Shown one piece after another: positions 61,557 through 64,000 of a stretch of 64,000 nt of DNA. The DNA is from Peribacillus simplex (GTDB lineage: Bacteria > Bacillota > Bacilli > Bacillales > DSM-1321), in the NCBI RefSeq assembly GCF_030123325.1, contig NZ_CP126106.1, positions 3,996,001 to 4,060,000 on the forward strand. Direction: 5' to 3'. Positions within the stretch are counted from its first letter, which is position 1, and each line of letters begins with the position of its first letter. The translations under genes were made by a program, and so were the position numbers. The notes under the pieces were generated by a model. That model saw nothing but the letters and a program-made list of their open reading frames with translations. It did not search any database and was not told where the DNA came from.

Positions 61557-64000
61557 CGCTTTCATCTACATATGTCGGTATCCCAAATGTTTCAGGCGCA
61601 CGAACTCCCCCGAATTGGCCTGGCTGGCCTCCCATTTGTCCCGGTAACATAGCTTCCGGCTGACCACCAAGCTGACCGCGCATCATGTCTGGCTGACCAC
61701 CAAATTGTCCCGGCATCATTCCTGGCTGACCTCCATTTTGGCCGCCCATCATCATGTCCGGCTGACCACCAAATTGTCTTGGCATCATACCTGGCTGCCC
61801 TCCATTTTGGCCGCCCATCATCATGTCCGGCTGACCACCAAATTGTCCCGGCATCATTCCTGGCTGACCTCCATTTTGACCGCCCATCATCATGTCCGGC
61901 TGACCACCAAATTGTCCCGGCATCATTCCTGGCTGACCTCCATTTTGACCGCCCATCATCATGTCCGGCTGACCACCAAATTGTCCCGGCATCATCCCTG
62001 GGTGATCTCCATTTTGACCGCCCATCATCCCTGGCTGGCCTCCGTTTTGGCCGCCCATCATCCCTGGCTGACCTCCGTTTTGACCGCCCATCATCATGTC
62101 CGGCTGACCACCAAATTGTCCCGGCATCATTCCTGGCTGCCCTCCATTTTGACCGCCCATCATCATGTCCGGCTGACCACCAAATTGTCCCGGCATCATT
62201 CCTGGCTGGCTTCCGTTTTGACCACCCATCATCCCTGGTTGGCCTCCGTTTTGGCCGAACATCATCCCTGGCTGGCCTCCGTTTTGGCCGAACATCATTC
62301 CTGGCTGACCTCCGTTTTGACCGCCCATCATCATTCCCGGCTGGCCTGGGTTTTTACCACCCATCATCCCTGGCTGACCTCCGTTTTGGCCGAACATCAT
62401 CCCTGGCTGGCCTGGGTTTTGACCGCCCATCATTCCTGGCTGGCCTCCGTTTTGGCCGAACATCATTCCTGGCTGACCTCCGTTTTGGCCGAACATCATT
62501 CCTGGCTGGCCTGGGTTCTGACCACCCATCATTCCTGGCTGGCCTGGGTTCTGACCGTCCATCATCATTCCTGGCTGGCCTCCGTTTTGGCCGCCCACCA
62601 TTCCTGGCTGGCCTGGGTTTTGACCGCCCATCATCATTCCTGGCTGGCCTCCGTTTTGACTGCCCATCATCATTCCTGGCTGGCCTGGGTTTTGACCGCC
62701 CATCATCATGAATCCGTATGATTCTTCTGACTCATCATCATATTGGAATGGCATCTCCATTCCCATTTGAGACTCTTTCGGTGACATCCCTGGATATTGG
62801 GCCTGTTGCTGTGATTGAACGGATTGATATTGGTGATAATCAGGATGGTGTTGTGCATTGGCATCCATTTGTTGATTTCCTTGATATTGCCCCTTCACTC
62901 CCGGCCCATAAGTTCCAAGTAACCCCTTATTACAGCCGCAATCCTCCTCATCCTCACCGGCAGTCTGGGAATAATGCTGAGGGAAGTTTTGATTGTATGA
63001 AGAAGGCGATTCGCCTGGTGACTCATAATCTTGTTGCATATATGAACCTGCTGCTTGAGGTTGTTGATTCATCCCTCCATAATAATGGTGCGGAACCGGT
63101 GCGGAGGCTTGATATGGATAATGTTGCTGGTTTGTTGCATTCATGCTCGCCCCTTGGACGAATTCTTGATCCATCATTTGCATGTCAGGAGATTCTCCCC
63201 AAGCATCAGAGCTCTCTTCCATCATTTGATAACCTTGTATTTCCGGAGCCGCCTGATACCCTTGTGCGCCTTGATATGGTGCTTGCATGCCTTGCATTTG
63301 CGCCCATGGTGGCGGCTGAATACAATAACCGCTTCCAGGTAAGATTGGCGTTACTGGAATACAATCATCCACCGGCTCACTATATTCAGCTGGCTGTACA
63401 GCTGGCTTTTTCTTCTTCTTTTTGGTTACTGCAGGCTCTTCTTTTTTCTTTGGTAAAGGTGGTGGTGCTGGAGGCTTTTGCACACTCATATTGGTCATGT
63501 TGACCATATAATAATTATTGATGTCGATCTCCGGAATCACCGGCATGGGTACCGGCACTTCTTTTGGAACGATTACTTGCTTTTCTTTAATGATTGGCTT
63601 TGGCTGAACGATCTGCTGCTCTTTCTTAACTGGCTGTGGAACGACCTGCTGCTCTTTTATTGGTTTTTGAATGATTGGTTGCTCTTTTACTGGCTGTTGA
63701 AATTTCGGCTGTTCTTTAACGGCCGGTTTTTGCATATTTTGCTGCTCTTTCATAGGTGCTGACTGAGGCTGGAACTGTGGAATTTGGGATTCTTTCATTC
63801 CCGGCTGAATATTCACGTTTGGTTTACCCGTATCTTTTATTACAGCTCCGGATGTCCCAGGTATTTTAATTTTCATTCCGGGCATCATCATGTCCGGGTT
63901 GCTCAATTGCGCGTTAACTTTTTTAAGTTCTTCAAAACTGACGCCGTATTTTTTGGCGAGTTTCCAAAGTGTATCGCCTTTTTGGACTATATGAATTTTC
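61546..64000 (-). CDS. safA: Spore coat morphogenetic protein SafA, greatly expanded
   Basis: The start codon is cut by the window edge (only its last base remains); about 817 residues are present. An N-terminal LysM domain (KIHIVQKGDTLWKLAKKYGV, then SNPDMMMPGMKIKIPG) directs SafA to the cortex-coat interface. A proline/glutamine region with QQPV-type repeats and PVTPILPGSGYC, shared with SafA of B. subtilis, follows, then DCGCNKG. Residues about 430-790 are tandem Gly-Gly-Gln-x-Gly-Gly-Gln-Pro-Gly-Met-Met units with seven copies of QFGGQPDMM. B. subtilis SafA is 387 residues; the added length is all repeat. SafA organises the inner coat and normally also has an internal start giving a short form. 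Confidence 0.93.
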   Translation of the reverse strand, partial: KIHIVQKGDTLWKLAKKYGVSFEELKKVNAQLSNPDMMMPGMKIKIPGTSGAVIKDTGKPNVNIQPGMKESQIPQFQPQSAPMKEQQNMQKPAVKEQPKFQQPVKEQPIIQKPIKEQQVVPQPVKKEQQIVQPKPIIKEKQVIVPKEVPVPMPVIPEIDINNYYMVNMTNMSVQKPPAPPPLPKKKEEPAVTKKKKKKPAVQPAEYSEPVDDCIPVTPILPGSGYCIQPPPWAQMQGMQAPYQGAQGYQAAPEIQGYQMMEESSDAWGESPDMQMMDQEFVQGASMNATNQQHYPYQASAPVPHHYYGGMNQQPQAAGSYMQQDYESPGESPSSYNQNFPQHYSQTAGEDEEDCGCNKGLLGTYGPGVKGQYQGNQQMDANAQHHPDYHQYQSVQSQQQAQYPGMSPKESQMGMEMPFQYDDESEESYGFMMMGGQNPGQPGMMMGSQNGGQPGMMMGGQNPGQPGMVGGQNGGQPGMMMDGQNPGQPGMMGGQNPGQPGMMFGQNGGQPGMMFGQNGGQPGMMGGQNPGQPGMMFGQNGGQPGMMGGKNPGQPGMMMGGQNGGQPGMMFGQNGGQPGMMFGQNGGQPGMMGGQNGSQPGMMPGQFGGQPDMMMGGQNGGQPGMMPGQFGGQPDMMMGGQNGGQPGMMGGQNGGQPGMMGGQNGDHPGMMPGQFGGQPDMMMGGQNGGQPGMMPGQFGGQPDMMMGGQNGGQPGMMPGQFGGQPDMMMGGQNGGQPGMMPRQFGGQPDMMMGGQNGGQPGMMPGQFGGQPDMMRGQLGGQPEAMLPGQMGGQPGQFGGVRAPETFGIPTYVDESDDY
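61620..62715 (-). repeat. Internal tandem repeats of safA
   Basis: About 1.1 kb of DNA encodes glycine, glutamine, proline and methionine units of 8-12 residues. Part of it is organised as a 69-base (23-residue) higher-order unit, PGQFGGQPDMMMGGQNGGQPGMM split over two lines of 20 or fewer residues: PGQFGGQPDMMM then GGQNGGQPGMM. Open frames on the opposite strand across this stretch are artefacts of the repeat. Confidence 0.92.

Noticed and set aside
61705..62721. Two long open frames of about 310-340 residues opposite safA
   Set aside because: They are the complement of the safA repeats, with highly repetitive sequence and no ribosome site.

Overview
The window is a Gram-positive, endospore-forming Bacillaceae chromosome, probably a Bacillus or Peribacillus (B. 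simplex group) relative. The evidence is Shine-Dalgarno sites of the AAGGAGG type, frequent TTG/GTG starts, sporulation genes (spoVB, bofC, coxA, safA) and the B. subtilis-like gene order ruvA-ruvB-yrzS-queA-tgt-yajC-yrzE-yrbG-spoVB-comN-secDF-recJ-apt-relA-dtd-yrvJ-hisS-aspS-6S RNA. There is no rRNA or tRNA gene. The species is an inference; the family is well supported.

Layout. (1) 1-15.1 kb, minus strand: an exopolysaccharide operon. From its promoter it runs: Wzz-like protein, BY-kinase, PHP-type tyrosine phosphatase, a candidate EAR antitermination RNA, EpsC-type dehydratase, GalU, aminotransferase, hexapeptide acyltransferase, ATP-grasp protein, NAD-dependent epimerase, initiating sugar-phosphate transferase, two GT4 glycosyltransferases, a Wzy-like polymerase, a GT2 glycosyltransferase, and the start of a MurJ/Wzx-type flippase that leaves the window. 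A SinR-like repressor lies divergently upstream, and the shared intergenic region carries repeated CCTA motifs. (2) 16-22 kb: an accessory stretch with a Fur-boxed MFS exporter, a small DnaJ-type zinc protein, a duplicated and truncated VOC gene next to an IS3-family remnant, an excisionase-like protein, an intact VOC gene and a secreted subtilase. (3) 22.2-33 kb: a 177-bp tandem repeat, then two paralogous livJHMGF branched-chain amino-acid ABC operons in tandem, each with the same promoter layout and a CodY-like box. (4) 33-37 kb: tcdA, an M20 peptidase and a NERD-domain nuclease-like gene flanked on both sides by a 21-bp repeat (5 copies downstream, about 26 upstream). (5) 36.9-64 kb: the conserved core: 6S RNA, aspS, hisS with a T-box leader, yrvJ, dtd, relA, apt, recJ, secDF, comN, spoVB, yrbG, yrzE, yajC, tgt, queA, yrzS, ruvB, ruvA, bofC, coxA, a CotS/YutH-like kinase-fold protein, and a greatly expanded safA.

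The least explained structures are the 21-bp array around the NERD gene, the CCTA motif cluster in the eps/sinR-like region, the 126-128 bp structured repeat family with terminator hairpins, and the repeat expansion inside safA. Start codons were re-chosen from ribosome binding sites where the longest open frame was clearly too long; these choices are stated per gene.
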